Part shown: in pieces, positions 24,613 to 24,978 of the stretch
Numbering within the stretch: position 1 is the stretch's first letter
Layout: the number at the start of each line of letters is the position of its first letter
DNA from: JBFMCU01 sp964428225
Lineage (GTDB): Bacteria; Planctomycetota; UBA1135; GCA-002686595
NCBI GenBank assembly: GCA_964428225.1
Contig: CAYRXS010000079.1
Location: forward strand, 1-24,978
Length of the DNA: 24,978 bases
Reading direction: 5' to 3'
Program-made: the position numbers and the translations under genes
The notes under the pieces: model-generated
The model's database searches: none
What the model was told of the DNA's origin: nothing
What the model saw: the letters and a program-made list of their open reading frames with translations, nothing else

Positions 24613-24978
24613 CGGAAGTACTCGTCCGTCGAGAAAAACATCGCGGGGGGGATCTCGATGCGACGATCGAAGTCGTCCTCTCGCTCGGCCCGCGCGACGG
24701 CCTCGAGAGCCCCACCCACGATCGCCAGGGCGGCCTCCAGGACCTCGTCGTTGTGCGCGTAGCTAGGGGACAGGATCCCGTTGGCCGAGAGCATCCCCGC
24801 CCGGAACAGCTCCTGGACGTACAGCGTGCGCATCTTGCACAGGCGCTCGGGATCGGGCTCCGCGAAGGTGAACTGCATGCGGAAGGACGGCCCCTTGCAG
24901 GTGCCCTCGATGTCGATCTGGGCGCACAGCTCCTCGATGCCCGACCGCAGGCGCTCGCCGTGGTCCCAGACGTTTCGG
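24609..24978 (-). CDS. class III PLP aminotransferase (glutamate-1-semialdehyde aminomutase-like), C-terminal part
   Basis: Only the last 122 residues are present; the frame is open to the right edge, so the start lies outside the window and the internal ATG at 24876-24878 is not the start. The sequence RNVWDHGERLRSGIEELC, then FRMQFTF, LYVQELFRAGMLSANGILSP and SYAHNDEVLEAAL follows the C-terminal small domain of class III aminotransferases such as glutamate-1-semialdehyde aminomutase. The PLP lysine would be upstream and cannot be checked. Because it is coupled to radical SAM genes, it is more likely a sugar- or secondary-metabolite enzyme than the haem-pathway HemL. Confidence 0.8.
   Translation of the reverse strand, partial: RNVWDHGERLRSGIEELCAQIDIEGTCKGPSFRMQFTFAEPDPERLCKMRTLYVQELFRAGMLSANGILSPSYAHNDEVLEAALAIVGGALEAVARAEREDDFDRRIEIPPAMFFSTDEYFR

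Noticed and set aside
1..24978. CRISPR arrays, insertion sequences, tRNA or rRNA genes
   Set aside because: No regularly spaced repeats, transposase-like proteins or tRNA/rRNA-like sequence were seen by eye; a tRNAscan or Infernal run could still find something small.

Overview
The window is about 25 kb of very GC-rich DNA that most resembles a member of the Planctomycetota. Pointers are a divergent ECF-type sigma factor and a Ser/Thr kinase with a long TPR tail, a VIT/vWA protein fused to a squalene-cyclase-like toroid, an HzsA-like cytochrome with a TolB-like propeller, and two secreted proteins ending in a similar C-terminal module of the kind common in high-GC marine planctomycetes. This placement is inference from gene content; there is no rRNA or tRNA here. 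Genes are densely packed and no stretch over 300 bases lacks a gene.

Layout. 1-2376 (+): VIT/vWA/toroid protein, cut by the left edge. 2539-4407 (+): the highlight, one lipoprotein gene interrupted by an in-frame TGA at 2998-3000. That TGA sits exactly at the selenocysteine of the iodothyronine deiodinase family (context SFT-U-PPF) and is followed by a SECIS-like hairpin; the same chain continues through an Ig-like region into six CXXCH haem motifs. 4495-5382 (+): EamA/DMT transporter. 5580-6203 (+): small secreted protein of unknown function. 6386-10588 (+): 1400-residue secreted mosaic of M23 peptidase-like domain, PKD-like domains, TolB/HzsA-like propeller and two CXXCH motifs. 10608-13128 (-): an unknown 122-residue protein translationally coupled to an unknown 716-residue lipoprotein. 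13243-14715 (-): secreted beta-propeller-like repeat protein. 14805-18335 (-) and 18400-19008 (+): TPR Ser/Thr kinase and ECF sigma factor, divergent. 19140-20972 (+): secreted agmatine deiminase/peptidylarginine deiminase-family enzyme. 21012-21833 (+): SAM methyltransferase. 21818-24978 (-): three-gene run of class III aminotransferase (cut by the right edge), radical SAM/SPASM protein and a second radical SAM protein.

How the genes may work together. The first half is dominated by envelope or exported proteins, two of which carry c-type haems. I infer that the deiodinase-like selenoprotein is a surface redox enzyme that takes electrons through its own haem chain; its substrate (a halogenated organic, a peroxide or a thiol) is unknown. 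The middle holds a typical planctomycete regulatory pair (sigma factor and kinase). The right end looks like the edge of a biosynthetic cluster, possibly for a surface glycan, built from radical SAM, aminotransferase and methyltransferase genes.

Strong claims are the open frame across the TGA, the deiodinase signature around it, the six haem motifs in the same frame, and the catalytic motifs of the kinase, radical SAM, deiminase and M23 domains. Weak claims are promoters, operators and terminators, which are by eye only.
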